DNA of 5,506 bases from an uncultured Slackia sp. (GTDB taxonomy: Bacteria; Actinomycetota; Coriobacteriia; Coriobacteriales; Eggerthellaceae), in assembly GCA_934646845.1 (NCBI GenBank), contig CAKUEV010000134.1, positions 1 through 5,506 of the forward strand. Direction: 5' to 3'. A model generated the notes under the pieces. The model was not told where the DNA came from, made no database searches, and saw only the letters and a program-made list of their open reading frames with translations. A program made the position numbers and the translations under genes. This document shows, in pieces, positions 5,495 through 5,506 of this stretch; within the stretch, counting starts at the first letter, position 1; each line of letters begins with the position of its first letter.

Positions 5495-5506
5495 AGGAGG
5501 AAACAT
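5495..5506 (+). promoter_or_regulatory. Ribosome binding site and first two bases of the start codon of a gene beyond the window
   Basis: AGGAGG at 5495-5500 is followed by AAAC and then AT at 5505-5506, so an ATG is completed if the next base is G. The 4-base gap is shorter than ideal, so a start slightly further on is possible. The strong promoter, operator and leader upstream support a real gene here. Its product cannot be determined from this window. Confidence 0.6.

Noticed and set aside
5465..5496. Closing stem 3' arm as an intrinsic terminator
   Set aside because: The sequence after the stem (TCGGGATTAATTCG) lacks a T tract, so the hairpin would not terminate transcription by itself.
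1..5506. CRISPR arrays, tRNA genes, insertion sequences or phage attachment sites
   Set aside because: No repeat-spacer pattern, cloverleaf, transposase-like frame or terminal inverted repeat was seen on either strand.

Overview
The window looks like chromosomal DNA of an actinobacterium, most likely class Coriobacteriia (Eggerthellaceae-like). This rests on moderately high GC, a PBP2-RodA pair in mrdA-mrdB order, an NrfD-type anaerobic membrane subunit and a YtrA-type GntR regulator. The taxonomic call is an inference from gene content and style, not from a marker gene. All five recognisable genes lie on the + strand and there is no gene-free stretch longer than about 200 bases.

Region 1 (1-2995) is the cell-elongation module. 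It holds the 3' part of a class B penicillin-binding protein of the PBP2/MrdA type (start lies before the window), followed immediately by a RodA-type SEDS glycosyltransferase. Together these polymerise and cross-link lateral-wall peptidoglycan. A perfect 10-bp hairpin with a T-rich tail closes this operon.

Region 2 (3010-5304) is a tightly packed three-gene block: an NrfD/PsrC-like eight-helix membrane protein, a YtrA-subfamily GntR repressor whose start lies inside the end of the nrfD-like frame, and a slipin/stomatin-type SPFH membrane protein joined to the repressor by an ATGA overlap. The NrfD-like gene has no iron-sulfur or molybdopterin partner within the window.

Region 3 (5305-5506) is a dense regulatory region in front of a gene whose ATG begins at the last two bases. 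It contains an 18-bp perfect palindrome with an extra half-site, overlapping the -35 box of a good sigma70-type promoter. After this come a possible weak terminator, a strongly base-paired three-way-junction leader of about 70 nt, and an AGGAGG ribosome binding site. The same 9-mer half-site (TAGTTCAAT) lies just before the GntR gene. The simplest model is that this GntR protein represses both itself (with the SPFH gene) and the gene beyond the window. The leader RNA matches no riboswitch class I can recall and is the best candidate for something undescribed.
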